Of a DNA stretch of 57,872 nt, positions 20,282 through 28,536 are shown one piece after another (within the stretch, counting starts at the first letter, position 1; every line of letters begins with the position of its first letter). Origin of the DNA: Nitrogeniibacter sp050293885. Lineage in GTDB: Bacteria > Pseudomonadota > Gammaproteobacteria > Burkholderiales > Rhodocyclaceae. The notes below the pieces were generated by a model. The model searched no databases. It saw only the letters and a program-made list of their open reading frames with translations, and was not told the origin of the DNA. The position numbers and the translations under genes were made by a program. The stretch covers positions 1-57,872 of the forward strand of contig JBNKNO010000016.1 in NCBI GenBank assembly GCA_050293885.1, written 5' to 3'.

Positions 20282-21220
20282 TCAATCCCCGAATGCCCGG
20301 CTGATGGCTTCCACGTGGCGGTGATCGGTGCCGCAGCATCCGCCGATGACCGCCAGTGCCGGCAGGTGCTCACGCATCGTGCGGTAGGCGCGACCGAGCG
20401 CTTCGGGATCGCCTTCGTCCAGTTCGGTGGCGACATCGAGCTCGGCGTGGCTCTTGCACGAGGCGTTGGCGCGCAGACCGCGCACGCGGTGTTGCCAGGG
20501 CGCGTCGTCGGCCAGCACATGCGCGAAATGTGTCGGGTGGGCACAGTTGATCATGTAGTAGGCCGGTGCGCCGGCGGTGGCTTCGTCTACCGCGGTGATG
20601 GCACCGCCCAGCGATTCGCCCGAGGGCAGTCGGCCGTCGGTTTCAACCGTGAAGGAGATGACGACAGGGATGCCGAGCGCGCGTGCGGCCTCGACAATGC
20701 CGATGGCTTCGTCCTGATAGTTGAGGGTGTAGGCGCTCACCATGTCGGCACCTGCTTCGGCAAGGCTTTGAATCTGCGCTTGATGGTATTGGCGGGCTTG
20801 CGCCGGGCGCATGCGTGTGCCGGCCACGTAGCCGTCACCGCGCGGGCCGATGCAGCCGCTGACGACCACCGGGCCGGCCAGCGCCGGGGCGTCGGCGATC
20901 AGTTCGCGCATGAACCGCACGGCCTCGCGGTTGATGCGATCGAGCGCGTCGGCGTCGTAGCCTAGTTGCGCGCCCCAATCCGGGTTGGCGCGCCAGGTCG
21001 GTGTTTCGAGCAGCAGGCCGCGACCGCAGCGCGCGGCCAGATCGAAGTAACGGGCGTTGTAGCGACGCAGGCGTTCGCGGCCGTCGGCCGAATCGAGCAG
21101 CGGAAAGGTGGCAAAGGCGGGCAGATCGAGGCCGTCGTGAAAGACCAGCGTGGTCTCCAGGCCGCCGTCGCTGAGGATGGCGCGGCCGTCGAGGTGGGGC
21201 AGTGGGCGAGGCGTAGTCAT
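20282..21220 (-). CDS. Homocysteine S-methyltransferase family protein
   Basis: A 312-residue protein. The start ATG at 21220 has GGAG eight bases upstream. It has the N-terminal LSDGGLETTLVF, SGCIGPRGDGY and the zinc-binding cysteines of the Pfam S-methyl_trans domain: the first in YMINCAHPTHF and a pair in VIGGCCGTDHRHVE. It transfers a methyl group to homocysteine, in cobalamin-independent enzymes from S-methylmethionine or S-adenosylmethionine. The gene is co-oriented with the sterol desaturase gene 24 bases upstream, an unusual pairing, and both are divergent from a GlxA-type regulator. The substrate may therefore be something other than methionine precursors. Confidence 0.9.
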   Translation of the reverse strand: MTTPRPLPHLDGRAILSDGGLETTLVFHDGLDLPAFATFPLLDSADGRERLRRYNARYFDLAARCGRGLLLETPTWRANPDWGAQLGYDADALDRINREAVRFMRELIADAPALAGPVVVSGCIGPRGDGYVAGTRMRPAQARQYHQAQIQSLAEAGADMVSAYTLNYQDEAIGIVEAARALGIPVVISFTVETDGRLPSGESLGGAITAVDEATAGAPAYYMINCAHPTHFAHVLADDAPWQHRVRGLRANASCKSHAELDVATELDEGDPEALGRAYRTMREHLPALAVIGGCCGTDHRHVEAISRAFGD

Positions 21221-21244
21221 AGCGTTCTCCGGCAAGTAGTGTGG

Positions 21245-22048
21245 TCAATCGTGTGTGTAGCCAAGCGGAATCAGGGCGCGGTCGAGGTCGGTGTCGATGT
21301 CGGGCCGAGACACGTCGCGCCACCGCAGCATGTCGCCCATCCGCCGTGAGGCGCCGGGCGCGAAGCCGGTCTCGCCGGCATGGTCGGCCGGGTTGCGCCA
21401 GGTGCCGAACAGCTGGTCGATGATGGCCAGGTCGCAGTAGTTGAAGGCATGCACGTCGCGGCCGTGATGCACCCGATGCTGTTCGGGGCGCTGAATGACG
21501 TATCCCGTCCAGCGCGGCGTTCGCACATTGGTGTGCTGGTAGATCGCGAGCAGGGTGGTGGCGAGGATGACGAGCGTGGTGGCCGCGGGCGTGAGGCCGA
21601 CGATCAGCACCAGGCTCAGGCTCGAGACCAGCGTCCAGGCGATCATGCCGAGCGGGCTTTCCCAGAAGGCACTGGCGGCGTCGAGCCGTTCGGCGCTGTG
21701 ATGCCATTGATGCACCGCGCGCCATAGCCGGTCGCTGCCATGCATGGCACGGTGCCAGGCGTAGATGGCACACTCGGCAACCAGCAGGCCGGCGGCCGCG
21801 CCACCCCAGGTGCCCAGCGAGGTAAGGTCGAACAGCTGCCAGCGGGCGAGGTGGGCGTCGGTCAGCAAGGGCAGGTAGCTGGCGATCAGAAAATACACGC
21901 CGAAGGCCGTGAAGCCGCGCAAGCGCCAGCGCGGTTCGTGGGGCAATGCGCGCGCCGGGCGCAGGGCTTCCCACAGCAACAGGGCGCCATAGCCGGCGAA
22001 GATGACCCAGGCGATCGGGTCGAGGATGAGCTCCAGTGGGGTGGGCAT
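21245..22048 (-). CDS. Sterol desaturase / fatty acid hydroxylase family protein
   Basis: A 267-residue integral membrane di-iron protein from ATG 22048 (GGAGACACC upstream). Histidine clusters of the family are present: WHRAMHG (HX3H), HQWHHS (HX2HH), and HRVHHGRD (HX2HH). Hydrophobic spans include LILDPIAWVIFAGYGALLLW near the N-terminus and a pair around SLSLVLIVGLTPAATTLVIL. The family hydroxylates or desaturates sterol-like lipids, fatty acids or carotenoids. It is probably in one transcript with the homocysteine methyltransferase-like gene. The substrate is unknown. Confidence 0.9.
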   Translation of the reverse strand: MPTPLELILDPIAWVIFAGYGALLLWEALRPARALPHEPRWRLRGFTAFGVYFLIASYLPLLTDAHLARWQLFDLTSLGTWGGAAAGLLVAECAIYAWHRAMHGSDRLWRAVHQWHHSAERLDAASAFWESPLGMIAWTLVSSLSLVLIVGLTPAATTLVILATTLLAIYQHTNVRTPRWTGYVIQRPEQHRVHHGRDVHAFNYCDLAIIDQLFGTWRNPADHAGETGFAPGASRRMGDMLRWRDVSRPDIDTDLDRALIPLGYTHD

Positions 22049-22180
22049 GATGGTGTCTCCTTGCGTGAATCGTGGGATGCTCCGTCGTGACGAGCGAAAG
22101 CGGTCCCGGCGACGTACAAGGTAGAACCCCTGGGCGCAGCGCACTAAAGTGGAAACGGACAGAAACCGGACGATTCGGCC

Positions 22181-23242
22181 ATGGATGTGAAAAACGACCA
22201 GAAGCAACAGATCCCGGTGGCGGTGCTGGCCATGCACGAGACCACCGCGTCGACGCTGTACGGCATGTACGATCTGTTCCACTCCGCCGGCCGTGATTGG
22301 GCGCTGGTGACCGAGGGCCGCCTCGGGCCGTCTCCGATTGCGCCGCACGTCGTCAGTGTCGATGGCCAGCCCCTGATGGCAGCCAATGGCGTGCGGATCG
22401 TGCCGGACTGCGCGATCGACGACTGCCCGCTACCGGCGGTGATCTGTATTCCCGAGGTGTTCGTGCCCCCGGGCGAGGCGATTGCCGGGCGCTTCGATGC
22501 GCAGGCCGACTGGCTGCGCCGTTGCTACGCGGCGGGATCCATCATCGCCTCGGCCTGTTCCGGCGCGCTGCTGATCGGCGAGGCGGGTTTGCTGCAGGGG
22601 CAGGACGCCACCACCCACTGGGCCTATTGCGAGACGCTCGAAACCCTCTACCCGGGGGTGCGGGTGCATCCGGCGCAGGCGCTGGTGACCTCGGGCGACG
22701 AGCAGCGATTGATCATGGCCGGTGGCGGCTCCACCTGGATGGATCTGGCGCTCTACCTGATTGCGCGGCTGGTGTCGGTGGAAGAGGCGATGCATGTGGC
22801 GCGCATCAATCTGGTCGACTGGCACACCGTCGGGCAGCAACCGTTTGCACGATTGGCGCGCGCCTCGCAGAGCGGCGATGCGCTGGTCGCCGATGCGCAG
22901 GTGTGGATCGCCGACAACTACCGCCAGTCGGCGCCGGTGGCCGCCATGGTGGCCCGCGCCGGTATTCCCGAGCGTTCCTTCAAGCGGCGTTTCGCCGAGG
23001 CCACCGGTATGGCGCCGCTCGAATACATCCATACCCTGCGGCTCGAAGACGCCAAGCAGATGCTGGAAGCCGGCGATCTGCCGGTCGAAGCCATCGCCAA
23101 CGAGGTTGGCTACGAAGACGCCAGTTTTTTCGGCCGTCTGTTCCGCCGCAAAGTGGGCATCACCCCGGCCCAGTACCGACGCAAGTTCGGCGGCATGCGG
23201 CGGGCGCTGACGAGCGCGCCGCAATCGCATGAGGTAGGCTAG
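22181..23242 (+). CDS. GlxA-type AraC family transcriptional regulator
   Basis: A 353-residue regulator. The N-terminal two thirds is a DJ-1/PfpI-like domain (VAVLAMHETTASTLYGMYDL, ACSGALLIGEAGLL with the nucleophile-elbow cysteine, THWAYCETLETLYPGV). The C-terminal AraC domain has two helix-turn-helix units (PVAAMVARAGIPERSFKRRF and VEAIANEVGYEDASFFGRLF, then RKVGITPAQYRRKF). GlxA-type regulators usually control neighbouring catabolic genes. It is divergent from the sterol desaturase and methyltransferase genes with about 130 bases between them, so it is their likely regulator. Confidence 0.92.
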   Translation: MDVKNDQKQQIPVAVLAMHETTASTLYGMYDLFHSAGRDWALVTEGRLGPSPIAPHVVSVDGQPLMAANGVRIVPDCAIDDCPLPAVICIPEVFVPPGEAIAGRFDAQADWLRRCYAAGSIIASACSGALLIGEAGLLQGQDATTHWAYCETLETLYPGVRVHPAQALVTSGDEQRLIMAGGGSTWMDLALYLIARLVSVEEAMHVARINLVDWHTVGQQPFARLARASQSGDALVADAQVWIADNYRQSAPVAAMVARAGIPERSFKRRFAEATGMAPLEYIHTLRLEDAKQMLEAGDLPVEAIANEVGYEDASFFGRLFRRKVGITPAQYRRKFGGMRRALTSAPQSHEVG

Positions 23243-23273
23243 CGGCCATGTCCTGCGTGGGAAGCGCGCCTGT

Positions 23274-23888
23274 ATGAACGAACCGAAAACCATCGCCGTG
23301 GCCTTTACCGGTGCTTCCGGCATGCCCTACGGCCTGCGTCTGGTCGAGACCTTGCTCGGCGCCGGGCATCGGGTGTGGCTGCTGTACTCGCAGGTGGCAC
23401 AGGTGGTGGCGCAGCAGGAGATGGACTGGAAGCTGCCGTCGCGGCCGGCCGAGCTGGAGGCCGAGTTGTCGGCCCGGTTCGCCACGCAACCGCAGCAACT
23501 GCGCGTGTTCGGTCGTGAGGAGTGGTTCGCACCGCCGGCCTCGGGCTCCAATCCGCCGGATGCGATGGTGGTGTGTCCGTGCACCATGGGCACGCTGGCG
23601 TCGATTGCCGCCGGCCTGAGTCAGAATCTCATCGAGCGCGCCGCCGACGTGGTCATCAAGGAGGGGCGCAAGCTGGTGCTGGTGCCGCGCGAGACACCGT
23701 TTTCGGCCATCCATCTGAAGAACATGCTCAAGCTGGCACGCCTTGGCGTGTGCATCCTGCCGGCCAACCCCGGCTTCTATGCGCGCCCGAAAACGGTGCA
23801 GGATCTTGTCGACTTCGTGGTCGCACGCGTGCTCGACCAACTCGGTGTGGCACATCAACTGTTGCCGCGCTGGGGTGAAGACGAATAA
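23274..23888 (+). CDS. ubiX: Flavin prenyltransferase UbiX/Pad1
   Basis: A 204-residue protein with VAFTGASGMPYGLRLVETLL (FMN-binding Rossmann start), VCPCTMGTLASIAAGLSQNL, VVIKEGRKLVLVPRETPFS and HLKNMLKLARLGV, all conserved in UbiX. It adds a dimethylallyl group to FMN to make the prenylated FMN used by UbiD-type decarboxylases, for example in ubiquinone synthesis or aromatic acid metabolism. No ubiD partner is in the window. It follows the GlxA-like regulator by 31 bases; functional linkage is uncertain. Confidence 0.95.
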   Translation: MNEPKTIAVAFTGASGMPYGLRLVETLLGAGHRVWLLYSQVAQVVAQQEMDWKLPSRPAELEAELSARFATQPQQLRVFGREEWFAPPASGSNPPDAMVVCPCTMGTLASIAAGLSQNLIERAADVVIKEGRKLVLVPRETPFSAIHLKNMLKLARLGVCILPANPGFYARPKTVQDLVDFVVARVLDQLGVAHQLLPRWGEDE

Positions 23889-24217
23889 AAACAAGGGGTT
23901 TTGTGCTTTGCGGCAAAAACAGGTTGCTCGCACCCAGTGCTTGGCACCGAACCTGCTTTAAAGCAATAGCGCGCGGAAGCGCTCGCGGCGCCTGACAAGA
24001 CGAGTGTTCATATTGCGTTTGCACATCCGTGGTCGTTTTTGGTGCATGCGGGCGCGTTGTCAGGGTTATCCACATTCGCTTTACGTTGTATCCGGGTCAA
24101 GCTGTTGCTTAACATAGCGCCGTGCCCGGGTTGTTGCCCGGCACGATCTTGTCGTGCCAAGCCGCCAAACCGGCGACTGATGTCCATCTCATAACCGATG
24201 TTGGAGGAGCTGTTCTC
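23889..24217. other. Intergenic region upstream of the amino acid ABC operon
   Basis: This 329-base stretch has no gene I can support. It contains a candidate sigma-54 promoter (23941-23957), a small palindrome TTTGCGGCAAA just before it, half-sites reading GCAC and TTTTTGGTGCA around 24028-24051, a weak sigma-70-like pair (TTGTAT with TAACAT, 18-base spacer, near 24086-24115) and an imperfect GC hairpin at 24120-24142. GGAGGAG just before 24218 is the ribosome binding site of the binding-protein gene. Confidence 0.6.
23941..23957 (+). promoter_or_regulatory. Sigma-54 promoter candidate for the amino acid ABC operon
   Basis: TTGGCACCGAACCTGCT matches the sigma-54 consensus: TTGGCAC at -24, GG and GC separated by exactly ten bases, and CTGCT at -12 (consensus TTGCW). 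It lies about 260 bases upstream of the binding-protein gene. Sigma-54/NtrC control is known for several aap-type amino acid transporters, so the placement makes sense; an NtrC site is not clear. Confidence 0.6.
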
Positions 24218-25243
24218 ATGAAGATTCAACGAACCCCTGTTCTGGCCACGCTGGCGGCTGCCAGCATGCTGATGGTGGGCGTCGCCCACGCGGGTACGAC
24301 CTTTGATGCGGTCAAGAAGAAGGGTTTCGTCCAGTGCGGCGTGACCACCGGTCTGGCGGGTTTTTCAGCGCCGGATGACAAGGGCAACTGGACGGGTATC
24401 GACGTCGATACCTGCCGTGCCGTGGCCGCGGCCATGTTCGGCGATGCGAAGAAGGTGAAGTTCACGCCGCTCAACGCCAAGGAGCGCTTCACGGCGCTGC
24501 AGTCCGGCGAGATCGACATTCTCTCGCGCAACACCACCTGGACCTACACCCGCGACACCAGCCTGGGGCTGAATTTCGCCGGCGTGAACTATTACGACGG
24601 TCAGGGTTTCATGGTGAGCAAGAAGCTGGGCGTCAAGAGTGCGCTGGAACTGTCCGGTGCATCCATCTGCATCCAGGCCGGCACCACCACCGAACTGAAT
24701 CTGGCAGATTACTTCCGCGCCAACAAGATGGAATACACCGCCATCACCTATGACACCTCGGAAGAAACGATCAAGGGTTTCGAGGCCGGGCGCTGCGACG
24801 TGTTGACCTCCGATCAGTCGCAGCTGTATGCGCTGCGCATCAAGCTGCCGAACCCGAGCGATGCCGTTGTGCTGCCCGAGGTGATCTCCAAGGAGCCGCT
24901 GGGCCCGGTCGTCCGTCAGGGCGACGACGAGTGGTTCAACCTGGTGCGCTGGTCGCTGTTTGCGCAGCTCAACGCCGAAGAACTGGGGGTGAGCGCCAAG
25001 AACATCGACAAAATGACCAAGGGGACCGATCCCAACGTCAAGCGTCTGCTCGGCGGTGAAGGGGTTTCCGGCAAGTTCCTGGGTGTGGACGACAAGTGGG
25101 CCTACAACATCGTCAAGCAGGTGGGTAACTATGGCGAGATGTTCGAGCGCAACGTCGGTCAGGGCAGCCCGCTGAAGATTTCTCGGGGTTTGAACGCCCT
25201 GTGGAACAAAGGCGGCATCCAGTACGCACCGCCGATTCGATAA
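24218..25243 (+). CDS. aapJ: General L-amino acid ABC transporter, substrate-binding protein
   Basis: A 341-residue periplasmic binding protein. The start ATG 24218 is preceded by GGAGGAG and gives a signal peptide (MKIQRTPVLATLAAASMLMV, then GVAHAG). Mature sequence has KGFVQCGVTTGLAGFSAPDD, GIDVDTCRAVAAAMFGD, GEIDILSRNTTWTYTRD and GRCDVLTSDQSQLYALR, characteristic of the AapJ/BztA group (family 3 binding proteins for polar and branched amino acids). It is the first gene of aapJQMP. An intrinsic terminator follows directly, which should make this protein more abundant than the membrane parts. Confidence 0.93.
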   Translation: MKIQRTPVLATLAAASMLMVGVAHAGTTFDAVKKKGFVQCGVTTGLAGFSAPDDKGNWTGIDVDTCRAVAAAMFGDAKKVKFTPLNAKERFTALQSGEIDILSRNTTWTYTRDTSLGLNFAGVNYYDGQGFMVSKKLGVKSALELSGASICIQAGTTTELNLADYFRANKMEYTAITYDTSEETIKGFEAGRCDVLTSDQSQLYALRIKLPNPSDAVVLPEVISKEPLGPVVRQGDDEWFNLVRWSLFAQLNAEELGVSAKNIDKMTKGTDPNVKRLLGGEGVSGKFLGVDDKWAYNIVKQVGNYGEMFERNVGQGSPLKISRGLNALWNKGGIQYAPPIR

Positions 25244-25253
25244 ATCGGAGAAC

Positions 25254-25286
25254 GGGCTGACAACTTGGCGGTTGTCAGCCCTTTTT
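25254..25286 (+). terminator. Intercistronic terminator after aapJ
   Basis: An 11-bp perfect stem (25254-25264 with 25271-25281), six-base loop, then five T (25282-25286). It lies inside the operon, between the binding-protein gene and the first permease gene, and probably allows partial read-through. Confidence 0.88.
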
Positions 25287-25318
25287 GCATCCACTCAGAC
25301 AACTCCAGAGGCATATCC

Positions 25319-26509
25319 ATGAGCGGCACAGCGAACCTCGGGACAGCGCCCGCCAAGCCGAAGCTGACACGGGATCCGAAGTTCCGGGCCTTGGTTTTCC
25401 AGATTCTCTCGGTCATCGCGGTGATCGCGTTCTTCGGGTATGTGGTGCACAACACGCTCGCCAACATGGAGTCGCGTGGTATCTCGACCGGTTTCGGATT
25501 CCTCGATCGTGCGTCGGGTTTCGGCATCCTGCAATCGCTGATTCCCTACAGCGAAACCTCGACCTATGGCCGCACTTTCGTCGTCGGCCTGCTCAATACG
25601 CTGCTGGTGTCGGCGCTGGGCATCTTCTTCGCCACCATCGTCGGTTTTCTGGTGGGCGTGATGCGCTTGTCGAAGAACTGGCTGATCAACAAGATCGCGC
25701 TGGTCTACATCGAGATCTTCCGCAACATCCCGCTCTTGTTGCAGGTTGTGTTCTGGTATTTTGCCGTCGCCTTCAACCTGCCGTCGCCACGCCAATCGCT
25801 GGCGGTGGGCGAGTTGATGTTCCTCAACAATCGCGGCATGTATGTGCCCGCGCCGGTGTTCGGCGACGGTTTCTGGATGACGGTCGCGGCCATCGTCGCG
25901 GCCATCGTCGCGGTGATCTTCCTGGTGCGCTGGGCTCGCCGCCGCTTCGAGGCCACCGGCCAACCCTTTCACACCGTTTATGCCTCGCTCGGCGTCCTCA
26001 TCGGTTTGCCGCTGCTGGTCTTCGTGTTGTCCGGTGCGCCGCTGCACTGGGATCTGCCAGCGCTCAAGGGCTTCAACTTCAAGGGGGGGCTGGTGGTCAT
26101 CCCCGAGTTGTTCGCGCTGACGCTGGCCCTGGCCATCTACACCGCGGCCTTCATCGCCGAGACGGTGCGCAGCGGTATTCAGGCGGTGTCTCACGGCCAG
26201 ACCGAGGCGGCCAGCGCCTTGGGCCTGTCGCACGCGAACACCTTGCGCCTGGTGGTGATCCCGCAGGCGATGCGGGTGATCATCCCGCCGCTGACCAGTC
26301 AGTATCTCAACCTGACCAAGAACTCCTCGCTGGCGGTGGCCATCGGCTACCCCGACCTGGTGGCCGTGTTCGCCGGGACGACCCTCAACCAGACCGGACA
26401 GGCGGTGGAGATCATCGCCATCACCATGGGCGTGTATCTGACGCTGAGCCTGATGATCTCGATCTTCATGAACTGGTACAACGCCCGCATGGCGTTGCGG
26501 GAGCGCTGA
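25319..26509 (+). CDS. aapQ: Amino acid ABC transporter permease (AapQ type)
   Basis: A 396-residue inner-membrane permease from ATG 25319; the upstream in-frame TTG at 25265 lies in the terminator loop and is unlikely to be used. It has several hydrophobic spans (FQILSVIAVIAFFGYVVH, LLNTLLVSALGIFFATIVGF), the large insert typical of AapQ/BztB, and the ATPase-contact EAA loop QTEAASALGLSHANTLRLVV preceding IPQAMRVIIPPLTSQYLN. It pairs with the next gene to form the transport channel. Four bases separate its stop from the aapM start. Confidence 0.93.
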   Translation: MSGTANLGTAPAKPKLTRDPKFRALVFQILSVIAVIAFFGYVVHNTLANMESRGISTGFGFLDRASGFGILQSLIPYSETSTYGRTFVVGLLNTLLVSALGIFFATIVGFLVGVMRLSKNWLINKIALVYIEIFRNIPLLLQVVFWYFAVAFNLPSPRQSLAVGELMFLNNRGMYVPAPVFGDGFWMTVAAIVAAIVAVIFLVRWARRRFEATGQPFHTVYASLGVLIGLPLLVFVLSGAPLHWDLPALKGFNFKGGLVVIPELFALTLALAIYTAAFIAETVRSGIQAVSHGQTEAASALGLSHANTLRLVVIPQAMRVIIPPLTSQYLNLTKNSSLAVAIGYPDLVAVFAGTTLNQTGQAVEIIAITMGVYLTLSLMISIFMNWYNARMALRER

Positions 26510-26512
26510 GTC

Positions 26513-27622
26513 ATGATCAACAACAGCAACTTCGTTCCCCTGCCGGACCAGCCGCCGCCGCTCGCCTCGGTGGGCGTCATCGGCTGGATGCGCACCAATC
26601 TGTTCTCGGGCTGGATCAACTCGATCCTGACCGTGATCGCGCTCTACCTGCTGGTCATCACGCTGCCGCCGCTGATCAACTGGCTGTTTGTCAGTGCCGA
26701 CTGGGTGGGCAACAGCCGGGAGGCGTGTACCTCGGGCGGCGCCTGCTGGGTGTTCGTGGCCCAGCGCTTCCAGATCTTCATCTATGGCTTCTATCCGCTC
26801 GACCAGGCATGGCGGATCAATCTCATCTTTGTCGGCCTGGTGGTGCTGATGGTGCCACTGTTCATCAAGGCCTTTCCGTACAAGCCTCACCTGGCGGCGT
26901 TCATTCTGTTCGTCTTCCCGGTGATCGCCTTCATCCTCATGAGTGGCGGCATGTTCGGCTTGCAACACGTGGAGACCGCCAAGTGGGGTGGCTTCACGCT
27001 GACCTTGCTGCTGGCGGCCGTGGGCTGCGTCGGCGCGCTGCCGCTGGGGATCCTGCTGGCGCTCGGGCGGCGGGCGACCGGGATGCCGGTGGTCAAGTCG
27101 CTGTGCGTGATGTTCATCGAGTTGTGGCGTGGCGTGCCGCTGATCACCGTGTTGTTCATGTCCTCGGTGATGTTGCCGCTGTTCCTGCCCGAAGGGATGA
27201 GCTTCGACAAGCTGCTGCGCGCCTTGATCGGGATTACCCTGTTCCAGTCGGCCTACATGGCCGAGGTGATCCGTGGCGGACTGCAGGCGATCCCGAAGGG
27301 GCAGTACGAGGCGGCCGATGCGCTGGGGCTGGGTTACTGGCGCAAGTACGGGCTGGTGATCTTGCCGCAGGCGCTGAAGATCGTGATCCCCGGCATCGTC
27401 AATACCTTCATCGAACTGTTCAAGGACACCACGCTGGTGACCATCGTCGGCTTGCTCGAACTGCTCGGCATGGTCAAGTCGGCCCTGGGCGATCCGGCCT
27501 GGCCCGACGTCTCGAAAGAAGGCTACGTGTTTGCCGCCTTCATGTTCTGGATTTTCTGCTTCGGTATCTCGCGCTACAGCCAATGGCTGGAAGATCGCCT
27601 GCACACCGGTCACAAGCGCTGA
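26513..27622 (+). CDS. aapM: Amino acid ABC transporter permease (AapM type)
   Basis: A 369-residue permease with six or more membrane spans (LTVIALYLLVITLPPLINWL, LAAFILFVFPVIAFILMSGG, LLLAAVGCVGALPLGILLAL) and the EAA loop QYEAADALGLGYWRKYGLVI followed by LPQALKIVIPGIVNTFIE. ELWRGVPLITVLFMSSVMLP is typical of the HisM/AapM group. It forms a heterodimer with AapQ in the inner membrane. It is the third gene of the operon, 33 bases before the ATPase gene. Confidence 0.93.
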   Translation: MINNSNFVPLPDQPPPLASVGVIGWMRTNLFSGWINSILTVIALYLLVITLPPLINWLFVSADWVGNSREACTSGGACWVFVAQRFQIFIYGFYPLDQAWRINLIFVGLVVLMVPLFIKAFPYKPHLAAFILFVFPVIAFILMSGGMFGLQHVETAKWGGFTLTLLLAAVGCVGALPLGILLALGRRATGMPVVKSLCVMFIELWRGVPLITVLFMSSVMLPLFLPEGMSFDKLLRALIGITLFQSAYMAEVIRGGLQAIPKGQYEAADALGLGYWRKYGLVILPQALKIVIPGIVNTFIELFKDTTLVTIVGLLELLGMVKSALGDPAWPDVSKEGYVFAAFMFWIFCFGISRYSQWLEDRLHTGHKR

Positions 27623-27655
27623 TGCGCGCGTCGAATTGAATTGATGGAGTCCGCC

Positions 27656-28423
27656 ATGACGGCCAATGCACAACAAGCCACCGACAATGAAGTGATGATC
27701 CAGTTGCTGGGGGTCAACAAGTGGTACGACAAGTTCCATGTGCTCAAGGACATCAACCTCGAGGTCGCCAAGGGCGAACGCATCGTGGTGTGCGGTCCTT
27801 CGGGCTCGGGCAAGTCCACCATGATCCGCTGCATCAACCGCCTCGAAGAACACCAGAAGGGGCAGATCATCGTCGACGGTATCGAGCTGACCAACGACCT
27901 GCGCAACATCGAGACCATCCGCAAGGAAGTGGGCATGGTGTTCCAGCACTTCAACCTGTTCCCGCACCTCACGGTGCTCGAGAACTGCGTGCTGGCGCCG
28001 ATGTGGGTGCGCAAGACGCCGCGCAAGGAAGCCGAGGCGACGGCGATGGAATACCTCGAAAAAGTGAAGATCCCGGACCAGGCGAAGAAGTATCCCGGTC
28101 AGCTCTCCGGCGGCCAGCAACAGCGCGTGGCCATTGCCCGCAGCCTGTGCATGAACCCGCGCATCATGCTGTTCGACGAGCCGACCTCGGCGCTCGATCC
28201 GGAGATGATCAAGGAGGTGCTCGACACCATGATCTCGCTGGCCGAATCGGGCATGACCATGATGTGCGTGACCCACGAAATGGGCTTCGCCAAGACGGTG
28301 GCCGACAAGGTGATCTTCATGGACCGCGGGCAGATCGTCGAAAGCAATCGTCCCGAAGAATTCTTCAACAACCCGCAAAACGAGCGCACCCAGCTGTTCC
28401 TCAGCCAGATCCTCAATCACTGA
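27656..28423 (+). CDS. aapP: Amino acid ABC transporter ATP-binding protein (AapP type)
   Basis: A 255-residue ATPase. ATG 27656 with GGAG eight bases upstream is preferred over the in-frame TTG at 27641. Walker A is GPSGSGKST, the Q-loop is in MVFQHFNLFPHLTVLEN, the signature is LSGGQQQRVAIARSL, Walker B MLFDEPTSALD and the switch histidine is in CVTHEMGFA. It belongs to the GlnQ/HisP group that powers polar amino acid uptake. It completes the operon with aapJ, aapQ and aapM. Confidence 0.95.
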   Translation: MTANAQQATDNEVMIQLLGVNKWYDKFHVLKDINLEVAKGERIVVCGPSGSGKSTMIRCINRLEEHQKGQIIVDGIELTNDLRNIETIRKEVGMVFQHFNLFPHLTVLENCVLAPMWVRKTPRKEAEATAMEYLEKVKIPDQAKKYPGQLSGGQQQRVAIARSLCMNPRIMLFDEPTSALDPEMIKEVLDTMISLAESGMTMMCVTHEMGFAKTVADKVIFMDRGQIVESNRPEEFFNNPQNERTQLFLSQILNH

Positions 28424-28536
28424 GTCGGTACGGCGCCCGGTGCGCGGGGGGCGACGTTGCGGTAAGGTGCGGGACAGGGCATCGGCACCGATGCATTTTT
28501 CGACCCCGCCTTCACGGCCCCCGGCCCTTCCCCCGC

